DNA of 64,000 bases from Ruminococcaceae bacterium HV4-5-B5C (lineage in GTDB: Bacteria; Bacillota; Clostridia; Oscillospirales; Acutalibacteraceae). Each line of letters opens with the position of its first letter. Position 1 is the stretch's first letter. A program made the position numbers and the translations under genes. Shown here in pieces: positions 23,669 to 32,772 of this stretch. The notes beneath the pieces were generated by a model. It was not told where the DNA came from, did no database searches, and saw only the letters and a program-made list of their open reading frames with translations. Location of the stretch: contig FXYJ02000004.1 in NCBI GenBank assembly GCA_900184925.1, forward strand, positions 296,257-360,256, read 5' to 3'.

Positions 23669-24514
23669 TTATTCCGCCTCCAGTCCGGCCAGTACCGCAT
23701 TCAGTTCCTGCATGGCAGTCTGGTACTGCTCGTCGTTCGGGGCTTTTCCATGCCAGCCCACCTGATTTTCCATAAAGGACACACCTTTTCCCTTGACCGT
23801 TTTCACCACAACGGCGCACGGCTTTCCCTTGACCGTTTTCGCATGGTCAAAAGCGGCTTCGATTGCATCAAAATCGTGACCGTCGATGGTCTGAACATCA
23901 AAACCAAAGGATTTGAACTTTTCATCGATAGGGCCGGGTCCGGCGACTTCCTCAACAGGGCCGTCGATCTGAAGGCCGTTATTGTCGATGATGAGGCAAA
24001 GGTTGTCGAGGTTATGATGTGCGGCAAACATAGAGGCTTCCCAAACCTGACCTTCGTCGATTTCGCCGTCGCCGAGCAGGCAGTAGACACGGTACTGGCT
24101 GTGATCCATCTTGCCGGCAACCGCCATGCCGCAGGCAGCGGAGATGCCCTGCCCGAGCGAGCCGGTGCTCATATCGATGCCGGGGATTGTTTTCATATCC
24201 GGGTGTCCCTGAAGGAGCGCACCGGTGTGACGGAGCTTTTTCAGCTCCTCCTGCGGGAAATAGCCTTTAAGAGCCAGTGCGGCGTACAGGCCCGGGCAGG
24301 TGTGGCCCTTGGAAAGGACAAAGCGGTCGCGGTCATTTTTCTTCGGATCCCTGGGATCAACATTCATTTCCCGAAAATACAGATAGGTGAAAATCTCGGC
24401 AGCGGACAGAGACCCACCCGGATGACCGGATTTTGCGTGGTAGACACCTTCGACAATGCCCATGCGAACCTTGCACGCGGCAATCTTCAGTGCTTTTTTC
24501 TCTGACGGTTTCAT
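23669..24514 (-). CDS. Transketolase, N-terminal half
   Basis: The 281-residue protein is the pyrophosphate-binding domain. The thiamine-diphosphate motif runs from LLGDGEIDEGQVWEAS (about residue 148) to LIIDNNGLQIDG (about 180); HAKSGHPGGSLSAAEI near 24-39 and STGSLGQGISAACG (about 115-128) complete the site. GGAGG lies 6 bases before the ATG. Together with the next gene it forms an alpha2beta2 transketolase of the pentose-phosphate pathway. Confidence 0.95.
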   Translation of the reverse strand: MKPSEKKALKIAACKVRMGIVEGVYHAKSGHPGGSLSAAEIFTYLYFREMNVDPRDPKKNDRDRFVLSKGHTCPGLYAALALKGYFPQEELKKLRHTGALLQGHPDMKTIPGIDMSTGSLGQGISAACGMAVAGKMDHSQYRVYCLLGDGEIDEGQVWEASMFAAHHNLDNLCLIIDNNGLQIDGPVEEVAGPGPIDEKFKSFGFDVQTIDGHDFDAIEAAFDHAKTVKGKPCAVVVKTVKGKGVSFMENQVGWHGKAPNDEQYQTAMQELNAVLAGLEAE

Positions 24515-24555
24515 TCATGGCCTCCTAAAACAGCATTTTGCTTAATTCAGCATTC

Positions 24556-24741
24556 CTATTCCTGTATAGTATAGATGATTTTCGAAAATTTTTCAATACT
24601 TGGCTTGTCCTGTTTTACACCTTCCTCCAGCTGTTTTCTTGTTGCTGCAAATTGCTCCGCACAGGAGTAACTGCCTTCCCCCATCTCTTTTTCGCCGCAG
24701 GCAGCGATGCACTGCCGCTGAATTCGGGTTTTCTGACCCAT
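24556..24741 (-). CDS. Possible small protein upstream of transketolase
   Basis: A minus-strand frame ends 41 bases before the transketolase gene. From ATG 24741 it gives 61 residues, hydrophilic and helical (EQFAATRKQLEEGVKQDKPS), with three cysteines; an earlier TTG at 24774 would overlap the trp promoter. No ribosome site is visible and a -10-like TATACT lies inside the end of the frame, so it may not be coding. I do not recognise it. Confidence 0.25.
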   Translation of the reverse strand: MGQKTRIQRQCIAACGEKEMGEGSYSCAEQFAATRKQLEEGVKQDKPSIEKFSKIIYTIQE

Positions 24742-24767
24742 TTCAATAAATAATTTCCAGTCTGCCC

Positions 24768-24796
24768 TTGACAAACAGCAAACGTTCCTCTATAAT
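24768..24796 (+). promoter_or_regulatory. Promoter of the trp operon
   Basis: TTGACA (24768-24773), 17-base spacer, TATAAT (24791-24796), a perfect consensus, just upstream of the T-box leader. Confidence 0.9.
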
Positions 24797-24803
24797 GAGT
24801 CCA

Positions 24804-25115
24804 AATTTCATAGAAGAAAATCCGAAGAACAAAGGCAAGTAGCAGTCACGACGGTGGCACAGAGAGCACGGCATTGGTGGGAGCCGGCACATGCGATGGC
24901 TGTGAATGGATTTGTGAGGAGCGCAGAGAAAGGTTTTCCCGGTACCTGCCGCCGTGTCCGCACGTTACAGCGGAAGGGTATTTATGCGAACGCGGCGTAC
25001 CTGTTTTAAGGCGAAGTTTCGCAGTGTACCTGTTTAAGGGGAACGTATCGTTCCCGAATTAGGGTGGCACCACGAGTCCATCGTCCCTATCAGTTGGGGA
25101 CGATGGGCTTTTTTT
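24804..25115 (+). promoter_or_regulatory. T-box leader, tryptophan specific
   Basis: The leader contains AGAGAGC and GGTGGGAGCCGG parts typical of T-box stem I and the specifier GAA-TGG-A with TGG (Trp) at 24907-24909. The conserved T-box AGGGTGGCACCACG is at 25061-25074. It is followed by the terminator stem CCATCGTCCC/GGGACGATGG (25078-25087/25097-25106) and seven T residues. Uncharged tRNA-Trp would pair with the specifier and T-box and allow transcription into trpE. The span between stem I and the T-box is long, about 150 bases, and holds other possible stems. Confidence 0.92.
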
Positions 25116-25145
25116 ATGCCCAAAACGCAAAGGGAGAGTGAGAAC

Positions 25146-26618
25146 ATGCTGTATCCTTCAATCGACGACGTCAGGGAACTGCTGAAAACTTACCGCACGG
25201 TGCCCGTTTTCTGCGGTACGCTGACGGACTGCGTCACACCCGTCGGAATTTTCTCGGCTTTGAGAAGCACCTCAGCAGACTGCTTTCTGATGGAGAGCGT
25301 GGAACAATCCGAGCGATGGGGCCGATATTCTTTTCTCGGCACAAACCCGAAGTCGGAAATTACCATAAAGGACGGAAAAGCGACTGTCGTATCCGGTGGA
25401 AATTCCCACACTGAAACTCTCGTTGACCCCGCATCATTTCTGACCGACCTTCTCGCCGAATACCGTTCACCCCGCTTTTCCGGGTATCCCCGTTTCACGG
25501 GCGGCCTTGCCGGATATTTTGGTTACGACATGCTGCGTTATCTCGAACCGAAGCTTGGCCTTCCGCCACGTGACGACCTTGGCATGGCGGACTGCGTCCT
25601 TCACCTTTACGACGAAGTAATCGCATTCGACCACCTGAACGGAAAGACGTATGTGATTCAGCACATTGACGGCAAGTCGGACCCGGAACGTCAATACCGA
25701 CTCTGTGAGGAACGCGCCGAGGCACTCCTGCAAAAAATCTCTCACGCGGCACCCAAAATGTCAAACGAACACGGAAAAGAAAAAGAACCGGTGATTCACT
25801 CCAATGTGACAAAGGAAGAATTTGTCTTGCGTATTGAAAAAGCAAAAAAGCATATCCGCGCGGGCGATATTTTTCAGGTTGTTCCGTCTCGCCGATTTGA
25901 AGTTGAAAATCCGCCCGACCCATTTGCGGTCTACCGGATGCTCCGATGCTCCAATCCCTCGCCGTATCTTTATTACTTTCAGGCGCCGGATTACCAGATT
26001 GCGGGCGCGTCGCCGGAAATGCTCGTCCGCGTGGAAGACGGAATCGTGACGAACAAACCGATTGCCGGAACGTCGCCGAGAGGCCGCGACGAAGCGGAAG
26101 ACAAAAAACTGGAACAGGCGCTCCTGCACGATGAAAAGGAACGTGCGGAGCACACCATGCTGGTCGACCTCGGACGCAACGATGTGGGGCGTGTCTGCGA
26201 GTGCGGGACAGTGGAAGTTCACGACTTCATGCATGTGGAGCGCGCCTCGAAGGTCATGCACCTTGTCAGCGAAGTACAGGGAAAACTGCGGAGCGACAAA
26301 ACCGCCGCCGACGCTCTGTTCTCCATTATGCCGGCCGGCACGCTCTCCGGAGCGCCGAAAATCCGCGCAATGCAGATCATCGACGAGCTGGAAACCGTCA
26401 AGCGCGGCGTTTACGGCGGTGCAATCGGATATCTCGGGTTCGACGGAAACATCGACACCTGCATCGCCATCCGCACGGCGCTGTTCCGCAACGGAAAAGC
26501 GTATGTACAGGCGGGAATGGGAATCGTGGCAGACAGCGACCCAGAAAAAGAATTCAACGAGTCGGCAGACAAGGCGAAAGCCGTGCTCGACGCGATCCGG
26601 GAGGCGGCAAAATTATGA
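25146..26618 (+). CDS. trpE: Anthranilate synthase component I
   Basis: TrpE makes anthranilate from chorismate with ammonia supplied by TrpG. The 490-residue protein has the tryptophan feedback site in MESVEQSERWGRYSFLG (about 44-60), and the chorismate-binding signature spread over IAGTSPRGRDEAEDKKLEQ (about 305), DLGRNDVGRV, PAGTLSGAPKIRAMQI (about 402) and GGAIGYLGFDGNIDTCIAIRT. I chose ATG 25146 behind GGGAGAG; the ATG at 25116 lies within the terminator tail. First gene of the trp operon; its stop overlaps the trpGD start in ATGA. Confidence 0.97.
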   Translation: MLYPSIDDVRELLKTYRTVPVFCGTLTDCVTPVGIFSALRSTSADCFLMESVEQSERWGRYSFLGTNPKSEITIKDGKATVVSGGNSHTETLVDPASFLTDLLAEYRSPRFSGYPRFTGGLAGYFGYDMLRYLEPKLGLPPRDDLGMADCVLHLYDEVIAFDHLNGKTYVIQHIDGKSDPERQYRLCEERAEALLQKISHAAPKMSNEHGKEKEPVIHSNVTKEEFVLRIEKAKKHIRAGDIFQVVPSRRFEVENPPDPFAVYRMLRCSNPSPYLYYFQAPDYQIAGASPEMLVRVEDGIVTNKPIAGTSPRGRDEAEDKKLEQALLHDEKERAEHTMLVDLGRNDVGRVCECGTVEVHDFMHVERASKVMHLVSEVQGKLRSDKTAADALFSIMPAGTLSGAPKIRAMQIIDELETVKRGVYGGAIGYLGFDGNIDTCIAIRTALFRNGKAYVQAGMGIVADSDPEKEFNESADKAKAVLDAIREAAKL

Positions 26619-28261
26619 TTCTTCTTCTCGACAACTACGACAGCTTCACTTATAATCTGCGCGACAGGCTCGGCATTTTTTGCCCCGATATCCGCGTCGT
26701 GCGAAGCGATAAGATCAGCCTCTGCGAGATTGAAGCCATGAACCCGCAGGCAATCGTCATCTCCCCCGGGCCGGGTTACCCAAAGGACGCGGGGATTTCA
26801 ATCGAGGCTGTACGCCGGTTCAGCGGGAAAATTCCCATTCTCGGCGTGTGCCTCGGGCATCAGGCCATCGGCGAGGCATTCGGCGGCAAAACCGTCCCCG
26901 CAGCCTGTCTGATGCACGGCAAAGCGAGTGCCGTTGCTGTCGACCGAAGCAGCCCCCTCTTCTTTGGGCTGCCGGACGAAATCCGCGCGGCACGTTACCA
27001 TTCGCTGATTCTTGACCCCGATTCCCTGCCGGATTCTCTGAAAATTACCGCACGGGACGCCGACGGTCAGATCATGGGCGTCCAGCACCGCACGGACCCA
27101 ACATTCGGCGTTCAGTTTCACCCGGAATCCATTTTAACTGCGGCCGGAGACCGTATTCTCTATAATTTTCTGAAAGAGGTGTGTCAGATGAAAATGACAG
27201 CAATTGCTCCGCCGATTCCGACGGAAAAAAGAGTCGGACTGAAACCGTTTCTTGCAAAAGTAGTGGACGGCAAAAATCTCACGCAGACCGAAGCCCGCGA
27301 GGCGATGAACTATATCATGAGCGATGAGGCGACCGACTCCCAGATTGCGGCGTTTATTACGGCCCTGCGCATGAAAGGGGAAACAATTGATGAAGTGACC
27401 GGTTTCGCTAAGGTCATGCGGGAAAAGGCAACGTCAGTCCCCATGTCCCCCGCCGCAGTCGATATCGTAGGCACGGGCGGCGACCTCTCAAACAGCTTCA
27501 ACATTTCTACCACGGCTGCGTTTGTGGCGGCGGGCGCGGGACTTCGTGTCGCAAAGCACGGCAACCGGAGTGTCTCAAGCAAAAGCGGCGCCGCCGATGT
27601 ACTCGAAGCGCTCGGCATTAAAATCAACATTACACCGGAAGAAGCGGCACAGTGTATGGAACAGTGCGGCATGACGTTCCTGTTCGCCCAGTGCTACCAC
27701 GGCTCGATGCGGTTTGCCGCGGGGCCGCGCCGGGAAACGGGTCTTCGCACGGTCTTCAACATTCTCGGCCCGCTCGCCAACCCGGCGCATGCCGAAAATA
27801 TGCTGCTCGGCGTCTACGACGCAGCGCTGCTGGAACCGCTTGCGGAAGTGCTGCTCAACCTTGGGGTGAAAAACGCCATGCTGGTGCACGGCGACGACGG
27901 GCTCGACGAAGTCAGCGTTTCCGACCGCACAGCCGTCTGTGAGCTGCGCGGCGGCAGGCGAATCCGCTACGAATTCGACCCGCGCGACTATGGGTTTACA
28001 CTGGCGAAAAAATACGACATCGTCGGCGGCACGGCGGAAGACAATGCGAAGATCACGCTTGACATTTTGAACGGTAAGAAAGGCCCGCAGCGCGACATTG
28101 TCGTCCTGAACGCCGGATGCGCGCTGTATGTCGGCGGTGCAGCGGAAACCGTACAGCGCGGCATTAACCTCGCGGAGCACTCCATCGACAGCGGGGCGGC
28201 ACTCGAAAAACTGAATGAACTGAAAAAACTGACCAACAGTTTCAGCGGAGAGACAAAATGA
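26615..28261 (+). CDS. trpGD: Fused anthranilate synthase glutaminase and anthranilate phosphoribosyltransferase (TrpG-TrpD)
   Basis: One 548-residue frame joins two enzymes. Residues about 1-190 are TrpG, a class I glutamine amidotransferase with GVCLGHQAIGEAFGG (nucleophile Cys near 80) and FGVQFHPES (His/Glu near 170). After a linker of about 15 residues, residues about 205-548 are TrpD, which adds phosphoribosyl to anthranilate: VDIVGTGGDLSNSFNIST, AKHGNRSVSSKSGAADVLEALG, FLFAQCYHGSMRFA, and RTVFNILGPLANPA. GAGGTG lies before an ATG at the linker (27188), so TrpD might also be made alone. The fusion is known from enterobacteria and is unusual in a T-box-controlled operon. It overlaps trpE and trpC by four bases. 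Confidence 0.93.
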   Translation: MILLLDNYDSFTYNLRDRLGIFCPDIRVVRSDKISLCEIEAMNPQAIVISPGPGYPKDAGISIEAVRRFSGKIPILGVCLGHQAIGEAFGGKTVPAACLMHGKASAVAVDRSSPLFFGLPDEIRAARYHSLILDPDSLPDSLKITARDADGQIMGVQHRTDPTFGVQFHPESILTAAGDRILYNFLKEVCQMKMTAIAPPIPTEKRVGLKPFLAKVVDGKNLTQTEAREAMNYIMSDEATDSQIAAFITALRMKGETIDEVTGFAKVMREKATSVPMSPAAVDIVGTGGDLSNSFNISTTAAFVAAGAGLRVAKHGNRSVSSKSGAADVLEALGIKINITPEEAAQCMEQCGMTFLFAQCYHGSMRFAAGPRRETGLRTVFNILGPLANPAHAENMLLGVYDAALLEPLAEVLLNLGVKNAMLVHGDDGLDEVSVSDRTAVCELRGGRRIRYEFDPRDYGFTLAKKYDIVGGTAEDNAKITLDILNGKKGPQRDIVVLNAGCALYVGGAAETVQRGINLAEHSIDSGAALEKLNELKKLTNSFSGETK

Positions 28262-29034
28262 TTCTCGACGAGATTGCAGGGAAACGCAGAGAACAGCTTA
28301 AACGGGAAATGGACGCCGTCCCCTTCGAAATAGTAAAACGGGCGGCAGAGCAGGCACCAGCTCCGCTTGATTTCAAAAAATCATTGCAGAAAGACCGCCT
28401 GTCCGTTATCGCAGAAGTGAAAAAAGCGTCGCCTTCCAAAGGGATGATCTGCCCGGATTTTCACCCGGCCCAGATTGCAGGAAATTACGAGACAGCCGGT
28501 GCGGACGCCGTTTCCGTACTGACCGAGGAATCGTATTTTCAGGGCTCCTCTGCGGTTCTTCGCGAAGTGCGTGCGACAATAAAAATCCCGATTCTCCGCA
28601 AGGACTTTATCCTTTCGCCGTATCAAATCTATGAGGCCCGTTCGATTGGCGCCGACGCCATTCTGCTGATTGCCGCCCTGCTGAGCACCGAAAAGTTGAA
28701 GGAATTCAAAAAAATCGCCGACTCGCTCGGCCTCGCGTGCCTCATGGAAGCGCATAACGAAGATGAACTCGAAAAAGTTCTCAGCGCCGGGGCGGAAATC
28801 GTCGGCATCAATAACCGGGACCTGAGGACCTTCCGGGTTGACGTTGCCGCCACTGCCCGGCTGGCTCGGCTCGTTCCGCAGGAATGCATCCTCGTTTCAG
28901 AAAGCGGCGTTAAAAGTCGATCGGATTTTCTGGCTGCCGAAAAAGCGGGTGCAAAAGCCGTTCTCATCGGCGAAACTCTGATGCGCAGCAAAGACCCGGC
29001 CACCACGCTGCGGGAACTGCGGGGAGAGTCATGA
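28258..29034 (+). CDS. trpC: Indole-3-glycerol phosphate synthase
   Basis: TrpC closes the indole ring from CdRP. The 258-residue TIM barrel shows VIAEVKKASPSKGMI (catalytic lysine near residue 54), AVSVLTEESYFQGS, PILRKDFILSPYQIYEARSIGADAILLI (lysine near 115), EIVGINNRDLRTF and VSESGVKSRSDF. The start overlaps the trpGD stop in ATGA, and its own stop overlaps trpF in the same way, so all are translated in tight coupling. Confidence 0.97.
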   Translation: MILDEIAGKRREQLKREMDAVPFEIVKRAAEQAPAPLDFKKSLQKDRLSVIAEVKKASPSKGMICPDFHPAQIAGNYETAGADAVSVLTEESYFQGSSAVLREVRATIKIPILRKDFILSPYQIYEARSIGADAILLIAALLSTEKLKEFKKIADSLGLACLMEAHNEDELEKVLSAGAEIVGINNRDLRTFRVDVAATARLARLVPQECILVSESGVKSRSDFLAAEKAGAKAVLIGETLMRSKDPATTLRELRGES

Positions 29035-29663
29035 AGATTAAGCTTTGCGGAATCAGGCGGCACGAAGATATTACTTTTCTGAACGAATTCCAACCGGATT
29101 ACGCCGGGTTTGTCTTTGCCGGGCAGAAGCGGCGCGTTTCGCCGGAAGCGGCGGCTGACCTTGCCAAAAAACTGAGACCCGAGATCGGTAGGGTCGGTGT
29201 TTTTGTCAACGAACCACCGAAGTCCGTTGCACGTACGGTACAGCTTGCCGGGTTGAATGTAGTCCAGCTTCACGGCGACGAAACCGCGCATGAGATTGAA
29301 ATTCTGCGGAAGCTTCTGCCGGAGATCGAAATCTGGAAAGCCGTGCGTGTGCGGAACCGTGAAAGCATTCCGGCGGCACTCGGACTGGGGGCAAACCTGT
29401 TGCTTCTCGACAGCTTTTCTAAAGACGAATACGGCGGCACGGGCAAAACAGCGGATTTCAGTCTCATCCGCGAAGCAAATCTGAACGTACCGTTTTTCCT
29501 TGCAGGCGGCTTAAACTGCGACAATCTTGAAGGCCCTGTGCGTGAGCTTTCCCCTTATGGGGTTGATATCTCCAGTGGAATTGAAACAGACGGTGTAAAA
29601 GACCGCCGGAAAATCGAACAAATTATGAGAATCCTGCGTGGATTCGGAAAGGTGGGAATCTGA
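29031..29663 (+). CDS. trpF: Phosphoribosylanthranilate isomerase
   Basis: TrpF converts PRA to CdRP. The 210-residue barrel begins MKIKLCGIRRHEDI with the catalytic cysteine (residue 6); the general acid aspartate is in LLLLDSFSKDEYGGTGK (about 125), with NVVQLHGDE near 76, FFLAGGLNCDN and GVDISSGIET near the end. The order trpC-trpF, ATGA overlap and the normal length show a separate, intact enzyme. Confidence 0.95.
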   Translation: MKIKLCGIRRHEDITFLNEFQPDYAGFVFAGQKRRVSPEAAADLAKKLRPEIGRVGVFVNEPPKSVARTVQLAGLNVVQLHGDETAHEIEILRKLLPEIEIWKAVRVRNRESIPAALGLGANLLLLDSFSKDEYGGTGKTADFSLIREANLNVPFFLAGGLNCDNLEGPVRELSPYGVDISSGIETDGVKDRRKIEQIMRILRGFGKVGI

Positions 29664-30857
29664 ATGCAAAAAATCGGCAGATACGGCGAGTTCGGCGGGC
29701 AGTATGTACCCGAAACACTGATGAACGCCGTCCACGAGCTGGAAGCGGCGTACGAAAAATACAGCAAAGACCCGGAGTTCAATGAGGAATTGCAGAGGCT
29801 TTACCATGAATACGCAAACCGGCCCTCCATGCTTTATTTTGCAAAACGAATGACCGAAGATCTCGGAGGTGCAAAAATTTACCTCAAACGCGAAGACCTG
29901 AACCATACGGGCGCACACAAAATCAACAATGTTCTGGGGCAGATTCTTCTCGCCCGGCGCATGGGCAAGAAGCGCATTATCGCGGAAACCGGCGCGGGCC
30001 AGCACGGCGTTGCCACGGCGACGGCTGCCGCACTGTTCGATATGAAATGCGAAATTTTCATGGGCGTAAAAGATATTGAGCGTCAGGCGCTGAACGTTTT
30101 CCGGATGAAACTTCTCGGTGCAACCGTGACGGGCGTAGAATCCGGCACCGGAACGCTCAAAGACGCCGTCAACGAGGCGATGCGCGACTGGTGTTCGCAT
30201 GTTGACGACACGTACTACCTGATCGGCTCGACAATGGGTCCTCACCCCTACCCCATGATGGTGCGTGATTTTCAAAAAGTTATCGGGCAGGAAATCCGCC
30301 GACAGCTTCAGGAGCGCGAAGGGAAACTTCCTGACTGCGTCGTTGCCTGCGTGGGAGGCGGCTCAAACTCGATGGGTGCATTCTACGATTTCATTCCCGA
30401 AAAAAGTGTTCGTCTCGTTGGAGCGGAAGCGGCGGGAAAAGGGGTTGACACCGCATTCCACGCAGCAACCGTCGCCAAGGGAACGCCCGGAATCTTCCAC
30501 GGCATGAAGTCGCTGTTCCTTCAGAATGACGAAGGGCAGATCATGCCGGTTTACTCTATCTCCGCCGGACTGGATTACCCCGGCATCGGTCCGGAGCATG
30601 CCGAGCTTGCCCGGACGGGGCGCGCACAGTATGTTGCGGTCACGGACGAAGAGGCTGTTCAGGCCTTCGAATATCTGTCGAAAATGGAAGGAATTATTCC
30701 GGCCATCGAATCTTCTCATGCTGTTTCCGCGGCGATGAAAATCGCACCGATGATGAAGAAAGATCAGATTCTCGTCGTCAATCTGTCTGGGCGCGGCGAC
30801 AAGGATGTCGCTTCGATTGCAAAATACAGGGGGGTGCAGCTCAATGAACAGAATTGA
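29664..30857 (+). CDS. trpB: Tryptophan synthase beta chain
   Basis: TrpB joins indole and serine on PLP. The 397-residue protein has the PLP lysine in [14 protein letters not shown] (about residue 85), the catalytic glutamate in [14 protein letters not shown] (about 107), the phosphate cup [10 protein letters not shown] (about 230) and SGRGDKDV at the end (about 377). It starts directly after the trpF stop and belongs to the standard TrpB1 group, with residues that contact TrpA present. Confidence 0.97.
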   Translation: MQKIGRYGEFGGQYVPETLMNAVHELEAAYEKYSKDPEFNEELQRLYHEYANRPSMLYFAKRMTEDLGGAKIYLKREDLNHTGAHKINNVLGQILLARRMGKKRIIAETGAGQHGVATATAAALFDMKCEIFMGVKDIERQALNVFRMKLLGATVTGVESGTGTLKDAVNEAMRDWCSHVDDTYYLIGSTMGPHPYPMMVRDFQKVIGQEIRRQLQEREGKLPDCVVACVGGGSNSMGAFYDFIPEKSVRLVGAEAAGKGVDTAFHAATVAKGTPGIFHGMKSLFLQNDEGQIMPVYSISAGLDYPGIGPEHAELARTGRAQYVAVTDEEAVQAFEYLSKMEGIIPAIESSHAVSAAMKIAPMMKKDQILVVNLSGRGDKDVASIAKYRGVQLNEQN

Positions 30858-31662
30858 ACGCAAATTTGAAGAACTGAAGAAAGGCGGTAAAAAAGCGCTG
30901 ATTCCGTTCGTCACGGCCGGTGACCCGGACCTCGCCACAACAGAGATGCTTGTGCCCGCGATGTTTGCAGCAGGCGCAGACCTTGTAGAGATCGGTGTAC
31001 CGTTTTCCGATCCGGTCGCGGAGGGCCCGGTGATTCAGAAGGCCAGTAACCGTGCCCTCAGTTCCGGCACCACGCTTGTGAAAATTTTTGAGATGGTCGG
31101 CCGCCTGCGTCAAAAAACCGATGAGCCGATTCTGCTGATGCTCTACCTCAACAGCATTTTCCGCTTCGGCAAAGAACGCTTTTTCCGTCTTTGCACCAAG
31201 AATGGAGTGGACGGAGTCATCGTCCCCGACATGCCGTATGAGGAGCGGGATGAAATTCAGGCCGAAGCGGAAAAAAGCGGGGTCATTCCAATCAGTATGG
31301 TCGCACCGACTTCGCATGAGCGCATTGCAATGATTGCTTCCTCCGCAAAAGGATTTCTTTACTGCGTTTCCTCAACCGGCGTCACCGGCATGCGCAGCAG
31401 TTTCAACACGGATTTTAAGGATTTCTTCCGTGCAATCAAACAGCACACGGAGATTCCATGCGCCGTAGGATTCGGGATTTCAGGCCCGGAGCAGGCCAAA
31501 AGAATGGCCGCCTACTGTGACGGCGTCATTGTCGGCAGCGCGATTGTCAACCTTGTAGAACGTGACGGAAGCGGCGCGGTTCCCGCCATTTCGGAATTCG
31601 TGCGGGATCTGAAACAGGCGGTCGGGGAAATCGGGACGCTTCCTTCAGCGGAACTCGGATAA
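30844..31662 (+). CDS. trpA: Tryptophan synthase alpha chain
   Basis: TrpA splits indole-3-glycerol phosphate and passes indole to TrpB. The 272-residue barrel has the catalytic glutamate in [11 protein letters not shown] (about residue 50). The other catalytic acid (Asp60 of the Salmonella enzyme, in PLADGP) is glutamate here (PVAEGPVIQ), a change I believe is common in Clostridia. [12 protein letters not shown] and [16 protein letters not shown] bind phosphate. ATG 30844 with GGGGGGTG upstream overlaps trpB by 14 bases. Last gene of the trp operon; I see no clear terminator before the next promoter. Confidence 0.96.
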   Translation: MNRIERKFEELKKGGKKALIPFVTAGDPDLATTEMLVPAMFAAGADLVEIGVPFSDPVAEGPVIQKASNRALSSGTTLVKIFEMVGRLRQKTDEPILLMLYLNSIFRFGKERFFRLCTKNGVDGVIVPDMPYEERDEIQAEAEKSGVIPISMVAPTSHERIAMIASSAKGFLYCVSSTGVTGMRSSFNTDFKDFFRAIKQHTEIPCAVGFGISGPEQAKRMAAYCDGVIVGSAIVNLVERDGSGAVPAISEFVRDLKQAVGEIGTLPSAELG

Positions 31663-31733
31663 CTGGAAAAAAAAGATACGAATTATTCATCGCTGATTCA
31701 AGAATTTCCGGAATAATAATGGCGGTGGCTTAT

Positions 31734-31741
31734 GCTATAAT
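31734..31741 (+). promoter_or_regulatory. Extended -10 promoter of the degV-family gene
   Basis: TATAAT (31736-31741) preceded by TGC gives an extended -10, 52 bases before the gene; no strong -35. Confidence 0.5.
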
Positions 31742-31793
31742 CGTCGCCTGTACACAAACCGGAGATTGTCGGGATTCCACTGGAGGATATGTT

Positions 31794-32630
31794 ATGAACA
31801 CACAAATCATTGTTGACAGCTGCGTGGATTTCAATGACAGACTTTTTAAAAAAATAAACGGAATTATCCGTATTCCGTTTAAAATCCGAATCGGCGGAGA
31901 AGAAATAGTTGACCGTAATCTTGACACGACTTCCCTTCTTGAAAAAATGAAAGCTGACGTCGGCAAAATCACGACTTCGTGCCCGTCGCCTTATGATTTT
32001 TATGAGAATTTCAAGAAGAACGCCGTCAACTTTGTCGTCACCATATCATCCAAACTGAGCGGCTCTTATCAAAGCGCCATGGCCGCGAAAGACATGCTGC
32101 TGGAAGAAGGGCTTGGAAATCAGGTCTACGTCATCGACAGCAAGAGTGCATCCGCCGGGCAAAACCTGATTGTGATGAAACTGAAGGAGCTGCTGGAGCA
32201 GGAAGTCGACAACGGCCTGATTATGCAGAGAATGACCGAATATACCGCGCACTTGAAAACGCTGTTTTTGCCGGTTTCAATCGACAACCTCGCACGGAAC
32301 GGCCGCATCAGCGGCCTGAAAGCGGAGATTGGCAAGGCACTGCGCATCGTTCCGATTCTCGGCTCAAACGGCGACGGAGAACTTGTTCTGAAAAGCCGGG
32401 CATTCGGGGAAAAACAGGCAGCTTCGAAACTTCTTGATCTGATCGAGGCCTCGGCAGTCGATATGGAGCATTCCTCGCTTGCGATCACTTTTGTGGACGT
32501 AAAGGAAAAAGCCGAAAAGATGGCCGAAATGATCCAGCAGCGCCTGCATTTCAAAGATGTTCAGATTTTTCAGGCGGGGGGCCTCAGCACGGTTTATGCA
32601 GATCAGGGCGGACTTGTACTTGCGTACTGA
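31794..32630 (+). CDS. DegV-family (fatty-acid-binding, FakB-like) protein
   Basis: DegV proteins hold a fatty acid in a closed pocket; FakB members present it to the kinase FakA for phosphorylation. The 278-residue protein begins TQIIVDSCVDFND and has the TTSCPSPYDF block (about 60), VVTISSKLSGSYQSA (about 83-97) and NLARNGRISGLKAEIGKAL (about 165-183), which are signature regions. GGAGG lies 8 bases before the ATG. No FakA (DhaK-like) gene is near, so any partner is elsewhere. Single-gene unit with its own promoter and terminator. Confidence 0.93.
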   Translation: MNTQIIVDSCVDFNDRLFKKINGIIRIPFKIRIGGEEIVDRNLDTTSLLEKMKADVGKITTSCPSPYDFYENFKKNAVNFVVTISSKLSGSYQSAMAAKDMLLEEGLGNQVYVIDSKSASAGQNLIVMKLKELLEQEVDNGLIMQRMTEYTAHLKTLFLPVSIDNLARNGRISGLKAEIGKALRIVPILGSNGDGELVLKSRAFGEKQAASKLLDLIEASAVDMEHSSLAITFVDVKEKAEKMAEMIQQRLHFKDVQIFQAGGLSTVYADQGGLVLAY

Positions 32631-32668
32631 CCGTCTTCGCATGAAGAATCCATCTGTCCCTTTATTAG

Positions 32669-32703
32669 AAAATCCGCAGGGCAAACACCCTGCGGATTTT
32701 TTT
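32669..32703 (+). terminator. Terminator of the degV-family gene
   Basis: AAAATCCGCAGGG/CCCTGCGGATTTT (13 bp) with a 6-base loop, running into seven T residues. It may be bidirectional for the convergent SGNH gene. Confidence 0.9.
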
Positions 32704-32772
32704 GCGCCTGTAAACGGAGCTGCACGCACTGGTAAAGTCTCGCCAAGGAAGGAAACGCTGCCTGCGCTTTCC

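Noticed and set aside
26201..26614. Upstream extension of the trpGD frame
   Set aside because: It lies inside trpE in another frame and is Arg-rich; the ATG at 26615 overlaps the trpE stop in the usual way.
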